Source of the DNA: G963422275 sp963422275
GTDB taxonomy: Bacteria > Pseudomonadota > Alphaproteobacteria > Rhodobacterales > Rhodobacteraceae
NCBI GenBank assembly: GCA_963422275.1
Contig: OY729418.1
Location: 3,100,001 to 3,164,000, forward strand
Direction of reading: 5' to 3'
DNA: 64,000 nucleotides
Below the pieces are notes generated by a model. The model had not been told where the DNA came from, did not search any database, and worked only from the letters and a program-made list of their open reading frames with translations. How positions within the stretch are numbered: the first letter of the stretch is position 1; every line of letters begins with the position of its first letter. Below are positions 44,651 through 52,899 of this stretch, in pieces. The position numbers were made by a program, and so were the translations under genes.

Positions 44651-45601
44651 ATGTCGCTGAACGCAGCCTTCCAAATGGATCCGATAGCCTCGGTTGACAT
44701 CGATGCCGACAGCACGTTTCGGATCGCTTTGGAGGGACAGTCCCGCGGGCACAAGCTGTTTCATTACCTGCCGGAGGGACTTTCCTACAGCGAGGGTCGT
44801 GTAACCGCTCGCGGATGGCCACTGGAAGTCCGGAACGTGAGGGGGGATCACTACACCCTCGGCGATGAGACCGAAATCGATCTGGAGGATTGGGATATCG
44901 TCTGGATGCGCCAAGACCCTCCGTTTGACATGGCATACATTACGGCGACGCACCTCCTTGGTCTCGTTGCCGGAAGGACGCTTGTCGTGAACGATCCCTT
45001 CTGGGTAAGGAACTTTCCGGAAAAGCTCATGGTTCTTGACTATCCCGATCTTATCCCCCCGACAGCGATCGCCCGTGACATGCGAACCTTGCGGTCATTC
45101 CGGCGGAAACACGGTGACATCATCGTAAAGCCACTCTACGGCAATGGCGGGTGGGGTGTCTTCATGCTCACACCAGACGACCGGAATTTCAACGCTTTGA
45201 GTGAGATGTTCCTGGAATCAAGCCCTGAACCCCTGATCGTCCAGAAATTCCTGCCCGAGGTTCGGGAAGGAGACAAGCGGATCATACTTGTTGATGGGAG
45301 CCCGGTCGGCGGAGTGAACCGAGTTCCTGCCTGCGGTGAGGCCAGATCGAACATGCATGTCGGAGGACGGCCCGAGAGAGTTGAGTTGTCGCGGCGGGAC
45401 CGCGAGATCTGCAACCGGATCGGTCCAAGGCTGGCTGAAACCGATCAAGTCTTTGTTGGCATCGATGTCATTGGGAGGTTCCTGACCGAGATCAACATTA
45501 CGTCGCCTACCGGCATTGTCGAGCTGGAGCGGTTCGATGGGGTCAATGCAGCGGAACTGATCTGGAAAGCCGTGGAAAACAGGGTGGCTGACCGAAGCTG
45601 A
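44651..45601 (+). CDS. gshB: Glutathione synthetase
   Basis: This 316-residue ATP-grasp enzyme joins gamma-glutamylcysteine and glycine to make glutathione. GshB blocks are FQMDPIASVDIDADSTFRIALE at the N-terminus, VWMRQDPPFDMAYITATHLL, IVKPLYGNGGWGVFML (ATP-grasp glycine loop), EGDKRIILVDGSPVGGVNR and DVIGRFLTEINITSPTGI. The frame extends 39 codons further upstream, but MSLNAAFQMDP at 44651 matches the usual start. It converges with the phosphatase gene, 41 bases apart. Confidence 0.95.
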   Translation: MSLNAAFQMDPIASVDIDADSTFRIALEGQSRGHKLFHYLPEGLSYSEGRVTARGWPLEVRNVRGDHYTLGDETEIDLEDWDIVWMRQDPPFDMAYITATHLLGLVAGRTLVVNDPFWVRNFPEKLMVLDYPDLIPPTAIARDMRTLRSFRRKHGDIIVKPLYGNGGWGVFMLTPDDRNFNALSEMFLESSPEPLIVQKFLPEVREGDKRIILVDGSPVGGVNRVPACGEARSNMHVGGRPERVELSRRDREICNRIGPRLAETDQVFVGIDVIGRFLTEINITSPTGIVELERFDGVNAAELIWKAVENRVADRS

Positions 45602-45642
45602 TCCAGTCGAAAAACTTCCGAGATGTTGCCCTGCTTGCGCGC

Positions 45643-46233
45643 CTAGGGCCTGACATTGGCCTTCAGCAATTTCCATTGCCCTTCCACGACTGCCGTTCGC
45701 GATACCGAAAGGCACTCGATTTTCGAGGCGAGCAGTTGCGTGTCGTTCCAATCGGAGGATCGTTGCAATTGCGTCAGGATCACGCCGAAGTGAGCCACGG
45801 CCACAATGTCCTTCCCCATGTGCTTCGCGGTCAAGCGGGTCGTGAATTCCGCAATTCGATCAATGATTGACTTCCAGGTTTCGCCGCCCGGAGGGCTGAA
45901 ATTAAATGGATCGCTCCAATACGCTTTTGCCATGTTGGGGCATCGGGCCGAGATTTCTTTCGCTGTGAGGCCATCCCACTCGCCAAAGTTGATCTCTCGC
46001 AGTTCGGGAGCGTCGGCCAGTCTGGTTCTGTGTCCGCATATGGCATCAGCGGTTCTGCTTGCGCGTTGGAGGTCCGAGGAAACCACCAGGGCGTTGTGCG
46101 GCAACCAGGACGATAACCGCCCGATTGCGGCGGTGTCCGAAAGGTCAGCGGGCAGGTCGGTCCATCCCGCGATGCGATCCGTGTTGGTTGGAGCGTGCCG
46201 GACCCACCACCAATTGGTCTCCATCCTCCTCAT
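45643..46233 (-). CDS. Histidine phosphatase family protein (CobC-like)
   Basis: This 196-residue phosphatase has the branch 1 signature WWVRHAPTN (residues 9-17) with the phospho-accepting His, a second Arg in SSDLQRASRTA, Glu in REINFGEWDGL and His in VAVAHFGVI. The ATG overlaps the end of cobU as ATGA, so the two are co-translated. That points to the alpha-ribazole phosphatase (CobC) step of late cobalamin assembly, though general phosphoglycerate-mutase-like activity cannot be excluded. Confidence 0.85.
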   Translation of the reverse strand: MRRMETNWWWVRHAPTNTDRIAGWTDLPADLSDTAAIGRLSSWLPHNALVVSSDLQRASRTADAICGHRTRLADAPELREINFGEWDGLTAKEISARCPNMAKAYWSDPFNFSPPGGETWKSIIDRIAEFTTRLTAKHMGKDIVAVAHFGVILTQLQRSSDWNDTQLLASKIECLSVSRTAVVEGQWKLLKANVRP

Positions 46234-46787
46234 TTCGGCATTTCCCCCTTCAGCACCAGCGGCAATCCAGCATGCACAACGATGGCAAATTCGGCACGTG
46301 CCGCAAGTTGTTGGTTGAGTTCGCCGTGCAGCTGGACAAACAGGCGAGTCAGGGAATTGTCGGCGATTCCACCAAGTCCGATCTCATCGCTTACGACAAC
46401 GATTGGGAAGTCTGCATGTTCAAGCGCCTTTAGCAGTTCGTCGCATGCAACGGCGGCGTCCTTGTTCGCGTGAACATGGTTGGAGAGCCAGACGGCGGTG
46501 CCATCGATGAGTGCCGTGTCCCCCGGACTGCATTCCGCAAGTGCGGACGCCACGTCAAACGGCGCATCGATTGTTCTCCAGGAGCTGCCACGGGACTTTT
46601 GGTGCCGTTCTATCTTGCGCCGCATTTCGTCGTCGATCGGCTCCGCAGTCGCTATATAGACCGGTTGCCCCTTGCCTTTCTCGATCAGCCTTTCGGCAAA
46701 CTTCGTTTTTCCAGAGGACACTCCGCCCAAAACCAGGGTCAGACGGGGAAATCCATCATCCGATCCTTGGCCAGCGTTTTTTCCCAT
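46230..46787 (-). CDS. cobU: Adenosylcobinamide kinase / guanylyltransferase
   Basis: This 185-residue bifunctional enzyme (CobU, CobP in Pseudomonas) phosphorylates adenosylcobinamide and attaches GMP on the way to vitamin B12. Walker A reads LVLGGVSSGKTKFAERLI (about residues 17-34), then YIATAEPIDDEMRRKIERHQKSR with the guanylylated His, then Walker B-like VVVSDEIGLGGI. The G-G-V-S-S-G-K loop is a small variant of the usual GGARSGKS. It forms an operon with the histidine phosphatase. No other cobalamin genes are in the window, so the organism may salvage cobinamide or hold the rest elsewhere. Confidence 0.92.
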   Translation of the reverse strand: MGKNAGQGSDDGFPRLTLVLGGVSSGKTKFAERLIEKGKGQPVYIATAEPIDDEMRRKIERHQKSRGSSWRTIDAPFDVASALAECSPGDTALIDGTAVWLSNHVHANKDAAVACDELLKALEHADFPIVVVSDEIGLGGIADNSLTRLFVQLHGELNQQLAARAEFAIVVHAGLPLVLKGEMPK

Positions 46788-46806
46788 GCGGTCCTCCCTG
46801 TTTCAA

Positions 46807-47141
46807 CTAGCGCATGTTCCGTTGTTTCCGACCTGCGCAGTGCAGCCATCGGGCAATGTGGGGCAGCACTTGATCAATAGACTGGCCACGGTCAAGTGCA
46901 ATCTGCTCTGTCAGCCGGCCGAGAGAGCTGCTTTCCAGAGTTGCTTCATTTCGCCTCTCCGCGTTTCGGGACGTGCGAGCGATATTCCAGTCAGGACCGG
47001 GATTGAGCACAGCAACTCGGGGGTGCGCGGATTCCGCGCGACAGCGCTTTCTGCGACATAAACCATTGTCCAAGAAAGTTGCATGTCTTTGCTGACTTTG
47101 CTAACTGAAACCATGACACTCATGATAGTCCCGAATCTCAT
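46807..47141 (-). pseudogene. Possible frameshifted small gene, unrecognised
   Basis: Two minus-strand frames fit end to end. One reads MQLSWTMVYVAESAVARN, then LARPETRRGEMKQLWKAALSAG; the other continues GRLTEQIALDRGQSIDQVL, then HIARWLHCAG. A single indel near 46912 would join them into about 90 residues. I do not recognise a family. Chance open frames are an equal explanation. Confidence 0.25.
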
Positions 47142-47532
47142 GGTCTCGGATCTCGGCAGGTCGGTGGCGTTCTACCGTAAGACTCTAGACATGAACGTAG
47201 TGTTCATTGTGGGGCCTGACCGCGAAGCGACGAACGATCCGAGCAGCGGCGTGTTCTCAATACTTCAGCGTGACGAATCGCAACTCATGCTGCAGACAAG
47301 GGAGAGCCTTGCGTCCGAACTTCCTGTTTTTGCTTCCGGCGACCCATCCATACCTTCGACTGCCGTTTACTTCCGCGGAATTGATCCGGATGAAGTTGTA
47401 CCGCATATCGACAAGGACCAGATTGAGATGGGTCCGTTCGTTCAGTGGTACGGAATGAAGGAAATTCACTTTCGAGATCCGGATGGACATATGATCTGCG
47501 CCGCGATTCCAACCAGCACTTCCGATGCGTGA
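47113..47532 (+). CDS. VOC (glyoxalase/bleomycin resistance) family protein
   Basis: This 139-residue protein has one vicinal-oxygen-chelate module pair: IVPNLMVSDLGRSVAFYRKTLDM at the start and VQWYGMKEIHFRDPDGHMICAAIP at the end. The Glu in KEIHFRDPDG is a likely metal ligand. The family includes dioxygenases, glyoxalases and antibiotic-binding proteins, and the specific role cannot be read. An earlier in-frame ATG (47083) would add 10 residues; I use 47113 because the fold begins there. It is transcribed alone. Confidence 0.82.
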   Translation: MTLMIVPNLMVSDLGRSVAFYRKTLDMNVVFIVGPDREATNDPSSGVFSILQRDESQLMLQTRESLASELPVFASGDPSIPSTAVYFRGIDPDEVVPHIDKDQIEMGPFVQWYGMKEIHFRDPDGHMICAAIPTSTSDA

Positions 47533-47665
47533 TTGCCTGCTGGAATGAAGCGGTACCGTTTGCGATGGTGGTCCATTGTCCAGTCGGGTACCGTTGCAAT
47601 GCAGGTCACAGGCGACCGAAACGACGTTAAACTCAGTGACGGGAACCGGTAGCAAGGCAGGCTTG

Positions 47666-48862
47666 GTGGCAGGCAAGCGAGTCCTCTTGATCATCGGCGG
47701 GGGCATCGCGGCTTATAAATGCCTCGAGTTGATCCGGCTTTTGCGGAGTCATGGAGCAGGTGTCACACCGGTGCTCACCAGAGCTGCGGAAAAATTTGTC
47801 ACGCCGCTGTCGGTGACATCGCTGGCTGCCGAGCAAGTTCACCGGAATCTCTTCGACTCTCTGGAAGAAGCAAGAATGGGCCATATCGATCTCTCTCGCT
47901 CGGCTGATCTCATTGTCTTGGCCCCAGCAACTGCCGACTTGCTGGCAAAGATGTCAAATGGTCTGGCGGATGATCTTGCATCGACGCTTCTGCTTGCAAC
48001 CGACACAGATATTATTGCGGCACCCGCGATGAACGTCCGCATGTGGCTTCACGCAGCGACGCAGCGAAATGTCGCGGCACTCAAGGCCGATGGAATCAGA
48101 TTTGCCGGACCGGCTGAAGGGGAAATGGCCTGTGGCGAATTTGGTCTGGGAAGAATGCTTGAACCGGAAGAAATTTTGGCGCACATCGAGACGGCATTCG
48201 CCGAAGGTCCGCTGTCAGGCAAGCATGTCATTGTAACCGCTGGCCCAACACGCGAACCGATCGATCCGGTGCGCTTTATTTCCAACCGCTCTTCAGGACG
48301 CCAGGGGGCAGCAATCGCTCGAGCTTTGTTGAGTGCCGGCGCATCTGTGACCTATGTCACGGGTCCAGCGGAAGAGCAAGCTCCGGAGGGTGCTGACATT
48401 GTTTGCGTTCAGACAGCGCAGGAAATGCTCGAGGCTGTTCAGAGTGCGCTTCCAGCGGAAGCTGCAGTTTTTTCGGCGGCTGTAACGGATTGGCGAGCAA
48501 GGGAACCCAAGACAGGCAAGATCAAGAAGAGCGGCTCTGGATTCGGCCTGAATCTTGAATTCGTGGAGAACCCGGACATTCTTCGAACTGTTGGCGGCAT
48601 GCTGCACGGTCGGCCAAGGCTTGTCGTGGGCTTTGCCGCAGAAACCGACAATGTGATGAAAAATGCCAGAGCAAAACTCGATAGCAAGGGTTGCGACTGG
48701 ATTGTGGCCAATGATGTCAGTCCGAAACAGGGAGTTTTCGGCGGACCCGAAAACAAGGTTGCGCTCGTAACCGCCTCGGGAGCCGAGAACTGGCCGAGAA
48801 TGACCAAGGACCAGGTGGCAGAACGCTTGGTCGAGAAAATGCGCAATGAACTTCTCTCATGA
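47666..48862 (+). CDS. coaBC: Bifunctional phosphopantothenoylcysteine decarboxylase / phosphopantothenate-cysteine ligase
   Basis: This enzyme of about 398 residues carries out two steps of coenzyme A synthesis. The N-terminal flavin-dependent CoaC half has GKRVLLIIGGGIAAYKCLELIRLL, the His in HIDLSRSADLIVLAPATADL and PAMNVRMW. The C-terminal CoaB half has VIVTAGPTREPIDPVRFISNRSSGRQG, AVTDWR and IVANDV. The start is probably GTG at 47666 or TTG one codon earlier, after AAGGCAGG; the longer frame to 47576 has no support. It overlaps dut by 4 bases (ATGA) and begins a coaBC-dut-moeB run. Confidence 0.92.
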   Translation: MAGKRVLLIIGGGIAAYKCLELIRLLRSHGAGVTPVLTRAAEKFVTPLSVTSLAAEQVHRNLFDSLEEARMGHIDLSRSADLIVLAPATADLLAKMSNGLADDLASTLLLATDTDIIAAPAMNVRMWLHAATQRNVAALKADGIRFAGPAEGEMACGEFGLGRMLEPEEILAHIETAFAEGPLSGKHVIVTAGPTREPIDPVRFISNRSSGRQGAAIARALLSAGASVTYVTGPAEEQAPEGADIVCVQTAQEMLEAVQSALPAEAAVFSAAVTDWRAREPKTGKIKKSGSGFGLNLEFVENPDILRTVGGMLHGRPRLVVGFAAETDNVMKNARAKLDSKGCDWIVANDVSPKQGVFGGPENKVALVTASGAENWPRMTKDQVAERLVEKMRNELLS

Positions 48863-49326
48863 CTCCCAAGGTGAGAATCCAATGGACCGATTATGCAGAC
48901 ACAGGCTTGGCACCTCTGTCCTACGCCTCTCGGGAGGCGGCCGGTGCGGATATTCGTGCCAATTTTCCGGAGGCCGAACGGTACTGTGGGCGAACCATAC
49001 CCGTTCGCGGGGTAATGGCCATACCGGCAGGGGTTCACTTGGAGATTCCGCGCGGATTCGAGGCTCAAGTTCGGCCGCGGTCCGGTTTGGCCAAGACTTT
49101 CGGGGTTACGGTCCTGAACAGTCCGGGAACAATTGATAGCGATTATCGAGGCGAAGTCTTCGTGCTGCTGATCAACCTCGGAAGTGCTGCCTTCACAGTC
49201 AAGCACGGCGCCAGAATTGCCCAGCTGGTGATCGCACCCGTATCTAGCGCGGAGTTCGAGATCGCGGATGGACTTGATTCCACAGATCGCGGGTCTGGCG
49301 GGTTCGGTTCGACCGGCATTGATTGA
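48859..49326 (+). CDS. dut: Deoxyuridine 5'-triphosphate nucleotidohydrolase
   Basis: This 155-residue trimeric dUTPase converts dUTP to dUMP, keeping uracil out of DNA. The five motifs are visible, including SREAAGADIRAN, RPRSGLAKTFGVTVLNSPGTIDSDYRGE and the C-terminal arm DRGSGGFGSTG that closes over the active site. Its ATG overlaps the coaBC stop. A short insertion near residues 35-50 (NFPEAERYCGRTIPVRG) is slightly longer than in E. coli but common in alphaproteobacteria. Confidence 0.95.
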   Translation: MTPKVRIQWTDYADTGLAPLSYASREAAGADIRANFPEAERYCGRTIPVRGVMAIPAGVHLEIPRGFEAQVRPRSGLAKTFGVTVLNSPGTIDSDYRGEVFVLLINLGSAAFTVKHGARIAQLVIAPVSSAEFEIADGLDSTDRGSGGFGSTGID

Positions 49327-49349
49327 CACCAAGACTGAATTTCTCTGAC

Positions 49350-50297
49350 ATGTCTGCCTTGGCAAATCTTTTTCTGTTCAGTCCAGCACAAGCTCAGGAC
49401 GTTGAAGAGCAGATCACCTCCGCTCCAGTTTGGCCGGTACTGCTCGGAATCATTGCTCTGGGAACGCTTTACTTCTTTGGAATTCGTGCACTTAAGCGAA
49501 TTTCCCGCAGGCGGTTTCCCAAGGAAGCACTGTTGGCGGATGACTCTAGGGCTGCGGAGCTTGAGCGATATGCGCGTCATATAGTGCTCCCAGAGATTGG
49601 GGGAGCAGGCCAGGCGAGATTGGGAAAAGCGAGGGTGCTCGTTGTCGGGGCGGGTGGCCTCGGGTCGCCCGCGCTAATGTATCTTGCGGCGGCCGGCGTG
49701 GGAACGATCGGGATTGTCGATGATGACCGAGTAAGTCTTTCGAACCTTCAACGTCAGATCATTCACTGCACGAGCGATCTCGGCAATCTGAAGGTTGCCA
49801 GCGCCGAAAACGCAATTCGGGAGATCAACCCGCACGTTAAAGTGATCACTCATGGCGAACGCTTGGATTCAAATGGAGCCAGCATCCTAGAGCATTACGA
49901 TCTTGTGCTGGACGGCTCCGACAATTTTGAAACTCGCAGACTCGTGAATCGTCTTTGCGCATCGCGCGGCAAGGCGATGGTTTTTGGAGCAGTGAGCCAG
50001 TGGGAAGGTCAAGTGGGATTTTTCGATGTATCGAGCGGGACGCCTTGCTACGCGTGCGTTTTTCCTGAAAGACCGAATCCGGATTTGGCGCGAACATGCG
50101 CCGAAGCCGGAATCATTGGTGCATTGCCCGGGGTCATCGGATCAATGATGGCATTGGAAGCGATCAAGTTCATTGCCAGGGCGGGGAGACCTATGACAGA
50201 ACAGATGCTGATTTATGATGGCCTCTGGTGTGAGACCCGCACGATCAAGCTCAACCGGCTTGACGGATGTCCTGTTTGTGGAAAGTCTGCTCTCTAA
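49350..50297 (+). CDS. moeB: MoeB/ThiF-family adenylyltransferase with N-terminal membrane anchor
   Basis: This 315-residue E1-like enzyme adenylates the C-terminal glycine of a small sulfur-carrier protein (MoaD or ThiS) for molybdopterin or thiamine synthesis. After a hydrophobic helix (WPVLLGIIALGTLYFFGIRAL, about residues 29-49) the ThiF domain begins RYARHIVLPEIGGAGQARL. It has the nucleotide loop VVGAGGLGSPALMYLAAAGVG, the Cys of RTCAEAGIIGA and zinc ligands in CYACVFP and CPVCGKS. The anchor is unusual against E. coli MoeB (249 residues). TTG at 49323, overlapping dut, is an alternative start. Confidence 0.85.
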   Translation: MSALANLFLFSPAQAQDVEEQITSAPVWPVLLGIIALGTLYFFGIRALKRISRRRFPKEALLADDSRAAELERYARHIVLPEIGGAGQARLGKARVLVVGAGGLGSPALMYLAAAGVGTIGIVDDDRVSLSNLQRQIIHCTSDLGNLKVASAENAIREINPHVKVITHGERLDSNGASILEHYDLVLDGSDNFETRRLVNRLCASRGKAMVFGAVSQWEGQVGFFDVSSGTPCYACVFPERPNPDLARTCAEAGIIGALPGVIGSMMALEAIKFIARAGRPMTEQMLIYDGLWCETRTIKLNRLDGCPVCGKSAL

Positions 50298-51078
50298 TCG
50301 CATAGAGGTACCAATCGCCCTCCAAATTTGACGCTCCCGTCAACCATTCGCGTCAATCAAAGCTGTTCAATTCACGATGGATGCCTGAGCGGTGATTTTC
50401 CGATTCATGATTATCGTCTCGAAAGCACCCAGAAAACAGGTGTCGCCGGTTTGGGTTCGGTCGCACTTGCGAATAAGCTTCGAGACCTCTTCAAACCTGT
50501 GGCAAACCCGCCGTATCCGCCTCATTCGCACTCAACGACCAAATGACTTGCTTCAGGTCTTCGCTGTCAAAGAGCAGCAAGTTGCATCGTATAATCGCTC
50601 GTCTTCGCCAACGCCGGTCGCATTGAGATGGCAATTGGAAAAGAAGTGCATGGGGTGCGCACGGCTGGCTTCACCGCCAAGAGCCATTCCAGGGTTTGCC
50701 AGTTCCCGCCCCTTTGTGCTTCAGCGAGAATCGATAGCGACACGAACGCCATTTGCGATCTTGTCTTGTTTCGGTATCCGGCACTTTCGTTCTCAATTCG
50801 CGGACTCAATGGCTGAAGCGATACCAGTTGCGGGCTGAATTGCCGAAATGGCGGGTGGAGACCGAGACCTGCCTCTTTTGGCAATGCCTCATGTCAAGGC
50901 CATGCCTCGCGGTGAACGGGCGGAAGCTGCACTTCCGCGAATTCAATGAGAGGCTTGCCAGCTTGAAAGGAATTTCAATGGCAGACCCGTCCTTTCGGGA
51001 CCATTCGCAGTCGACAGCAGGAGAAATGTGGTTTTTCGGAAACACTGGCACCGGCGGATTTGCAGATTTGAATTCGCG
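50298..51078. other. 781-bp interval without a supported gene
   Basis: Several short frames overlap on both strands (for example 50567-50884 minus), none with a family resemblance or a good ribosome site. No RNA gene was recognised. This is long for a gap between two housekeeping genes and may hold a decayed gene. Confidence 0.5.
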
Positions 51079-52065
51079 TCAAGACATGCTTGGCAAAACA
51101 AGATCGGGAGGGCTGTGGCCATCCGCGAACGTGCGGATGTTCACGAGCACCTTCTCCCCCATCTCCACTCGACCTTCGATGGTCGCCGATCCAATGTGGG
51201 GCAGCAGCACGACGTTATCGAGCCCGCGCAGTCTGGGGTTTGTCTCATTGCCTCGCTCGAAAACATCCAGGCCCGCACCCCCGATTCTGCCAGCCCGCAA
51301 TAGCCGGGTCAATGCGCTTTGGTCGATTACCTCTCCGCGCGACGTGTTCACGATGACGGCTTCCGGCTTCATCAGCTTTAACCGACGAGCATTCATCAGA
51401 TGGTAGGTAGCCGGCGTGTGTGGACAATTGATGGACAGGAAATCCATCCTGCTCACCATCTGGTCAAGGCTTTCCCAGTAATTCGCCTCGAGTTGGTTCT
51501 CGATGTCAGGATGCACGCGCCTGCGGTTATGGTAGTGTATCTGCATCCCGAACGCCTTCGCGCGCTCCGCAACGGCGGTTCCGATACGACCCATTCCAAG
51601 TATGCCCAGCCGTTTTCCGCCGATGCGCATGCCCATTAGGGCCGTCGGTGCCCAGCCATGCCATTCACCTGCTTGCATCAGACGCATTGCTTCTCGCAAT
51701 CGTCTTGAGACCGCCAAAATCAGGCCGATCACCATGTCGGCAGTGTCCTCTGTCACAACTCCGGGCGTGTTCGAAACGAGAATTCCTTGCTTTCGCGCCT
51801 TTTCGATGTCGATGTTGTCAACACCGGCTCCATAGTTCGCGATTAGCCTCAAGCTGGGGCCTGCCTCTTCAAGTAGCCTTTTGTTAACAATGTCGGTGAT
51901 CGTGCAAACCAGCACTTCTGAATTTCGAGCGACGACGGCAAGCTCTTTAGGGCTCAGCGGCTCGTCGTTTTCACGCAGACGGGTATCGAACAGCTCTGTC
52001 ATGCGCGTTTCAATTGATTCCGGGAGCTTTCTGGTAACTGCGACTCTCAATTTCGGCTTTGCCAT
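51079..52065 (-). CDS. D-2-hydroxyacid dehydrogenase (glyoxylate/hydroxypyruvate reductase type)
   Basis: This 328-residue NAD(P)-dependent enzyme interconverts 2-oxoacids and D-2-hydroxyacids. The cofactor loop is KRLGILGMGRIGTAVAERAKAFGM (about residues 152-175). The catalytic set is Arg in VNTSRGEVIDQ, Glu in GLDVFERGNETNP and His in VLLPHIGSAT. It resembles GyaR-type glyoxylate reductases. The start MAKPKLRVAV at 52065 replaces the longer frame. It diverges from an SH3-domain gene, a pairing I know from Rhodobacterales. Confidence 0.92.
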   Translation of the reverse strand: MAKPKLRVAVTRKLPESIETRMTELFDTRLRENDEPLSPKELAVVARNSEVLVCTITDIVNKRLLEEAGPSLRLIANYGAGVDNIDIEKARKQGILVSNTPGVVTEDTADMVIGLILAVSRRLREAMRLMQAGEWHGWAPTALMGMRIGGKRLGILGMGRIGTAVAERAKAFGMQIHYHNRRRVHPDIENQLEANYWESLDQMVSRMDFLSINCPHTPATYHLMNARRLKLMKPEAVIVNTSRGEVIDQSALTRLLRAGRIGGAGLDVFERGNETNPRLRGLDNVVLLPHIGSATIEGRVEMGEKVLVNIRTFADGHSPPDLVLPSMS

Positions 52066-52169
52066 GTGCCAACACTCTCGCAAGAAAATCATTGCCTGTT
52101 TGTTGCAGAATCCGCCATTTGCGGGCAAGACTCAATTTCAATTCAATTCATGTTGACAAGTCCAACCCC

Positions 52170-52730
52170 ATGGGCAACGCATTTTTTATGGCTTATGCGC
52201 AAATTCTTGTTTTTTCCGCGTTTTTCTTCCAAGCGACTCTTTCAGTTGCTGCATCTGATGACGCGGCATCGCCTGCGGACCAATCCGGGGTCGCCGTTGG
52301 ACAGGAGCAAGGTCCGGTAACAGGCCATCCGCTTCCAAGATTTGTTTCGCTGAAGGCCAGCAAGGGCAACGCGCGACGCGGACCCAGCACCTCCCACAGG
52401 ATTGATTGGTTATTCCAGGTTGCAGGCATGCCGCTGGAAGTGATCGCAGAGCACAGACATTGGAGACGGGTCAGGTTTCACGATGGTTCTGGAGGATGGA
52501 TGCACTATGCACTGCTATCCGGGGTGCGGACAGTCGTTGTGATGGAGAAGAAGGTGCCGTTGCGCGTGACGCCCAGCGAAACCGCGTTGACCTTGGCCTA
52601 CGCTGAACCGGGTGCTGTCGCAAAGTTGGGAAAATGCGATCCTGAATGGTGTCGCATCGCATCGGATCAGAACAGGGGCTGGGTGAAAAAGATATATTTG
52701 TGGGGAGTGTACCAAGATGAAATTCGATAG
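52170..52730 (+). CDS. Exported SH3-domain protein
   Basis: This protein of 186 residues has an N-terminal signal segment (MAYAQILVFSAFFFQATLSVAAS) and two bacterial SH3-like modules: FVSLKASKGNARRGPSTSHRIDWLF with WRRVRFHDGSGGWMHYALLSG, then KKVPLRVTPSETA with CDPEWCRIASDQNRGWVKKIYLWG. This layout suggests a periplasmic protein that binds cell wall or partner peptides. Several relatives start further downstream, at the signal peptide Met (52188). It lies divergent from the hydroxyacid dehydrogenase with 104 bases between starts. Confidence 0.85.
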   Translation: MGNAFFMAYAQILVFSAFFFQATLSVAASDDAASPADQSGVAVGQEQGPVTGHPLPRFVSLKASKGNARRGPSTSHRIDWLFQVAGMPLEVIAEHRHWRRVRFHDGSGGWMHYALLSGVRTVVVMEKKVPLRVTPSETALTLAYAEPGAVAKLGKCDPEWCRIASDQNRGWVKKIYLWGVYQDEIR

Positions 52731-52899
52731 TTGCTGGGAAATTTTCGTTATCCGCTTTGTTTGCTGCAAGTCTCGGAATTGACAGGCTTAGTGGCTCGTG
52801 AGGCGCATTCCTGAAGCAATTTTCGCCAACAGTTTTTGAGGCGATCTCAAGATTGCGACAGGAAACTGGTAAATCGAGCGCATTTCGCCAAGTGCAGGT

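Noticed and set aside
50567..50884. 105-codon minus-strand frame
   Set aside because: No resemblance to known proteins and no supporting signals.
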